A stretch of 64,000 bases of DNA from Martinezella tropici. Lineage in GTDB: Bacteria > Pseudomonadota > Alphaproteobacteria > Rhizobiales > Rhizobiaceae. The stretch spans positions 124,001 to 188,000 of the forward strand of contig NZ_VNIP01000003.1 in NCBI RefSeq assembly GCF_008370325.1, given 5' to 3'. The notes under the pieces are model-generated. The model searched no databases and was not told the origin of the DNA. It worked only from the letters and a program-made list of their open reading frames with translations. Positions 63,970 through 64,000 of this stretch are shown here, piece by piece (position 1 is the first letter of the stretch; each line of letters begins with the position of its first letter). The position numbers were made by a program, and so were the translations under genes.

Positions 63970-64000
63970 TGGGGCCTCCAGATATGAGCGTTGAGAGGAA

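Overview
The window looks like chromosomal (or chromid) DNA of a Rhizobium-type alphaproteobacterium. The GC content is high and codon use is strongly biased. ABC importers are dense and come with GntR/FCD regulators. An IrrE-type regulator diverges from isocitrate lyase, and IalB, KTSC, DUF1800/DUF1501 and ans-type asparagine genes are all present. No tRNA, rRNA, CRISPR array or replication origin was found.

Layout. 1-4.2 kb: the end of a dipeptide-type ABC ATPase, a galactonate-dehydratase-like enolase-superfamily enzyme, an ACS-type MFS carrier and a KTSC protein. 4.5-11.8 kb: one tightly overlapping operon behind a near-consensus sigma-70 promoter, with a BMP/Nup-type nucleoside-class importer, an amidase and a CodA-like cytosine deaminase. 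12.0-18.8 kb: a DapA/NanA-family aldolase, an FCD regulator, a CUT1 sugar importer and a PfkB kinase resembling sulfofructose kinase. 19.1-20.8 kb: a single-gene ABC exporter. 20.8-26.7 kb (minus strand): a polar amino-acid-type importer followed by an MmgE/PrpD protein and an NtaA/DszA-like flavin monooxygenase. 26.9-30.0 kb: an XRE/IrrE regulator divergent from aceA and a small partner gene. 30.3-33.0 kb: an NmrA-like protein, a small protein, an SDR and a MarR regulator behind a promoter carrying two GAGCATATGCTC-type sites. 33.2-38.0 kb: an asparagine/aspartate catabolic locus (ansA, ansP, aspA, FadR-type regulator) whose divergent promoter region carries an exact 16-bp inverted repeat. 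38.2-39.4 kb: a DHA1-type MFS carrier.

The standout region is 39.6-58.2 kb on the minus strand, a two-partner-secretion / contact-dependent-inhibition-like locus. In transcription order it has IalB, a TpsB (FhaC/ShlB) transporter, two small lipoproteins, a giant filamentous haemagglutinin of about 4,220 residues with 16 repeats of roughly 95 residues, and a C-terminal domain that looks like an exported toxin. An overlapping small gene is the obvious immunity candidate. After it come an IS3-type transposase remnant, two AT-richer or unrecognised small genes and a lipoprotein. This is the pattern of a toxin/immunity cassette that exchanges by recombination.

58.5-64 kb (minus strand): an EF-hand protein, then an ECF sigma factor, a membrane protein likely to be its anti-sigma factor, a CpxP/heavy-metal-sensor-like protein, and DUF1800 and DUF1501 genes in one probable operon.

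All function calls rest on reading motifs and translated sequence by eye. No database search was run.
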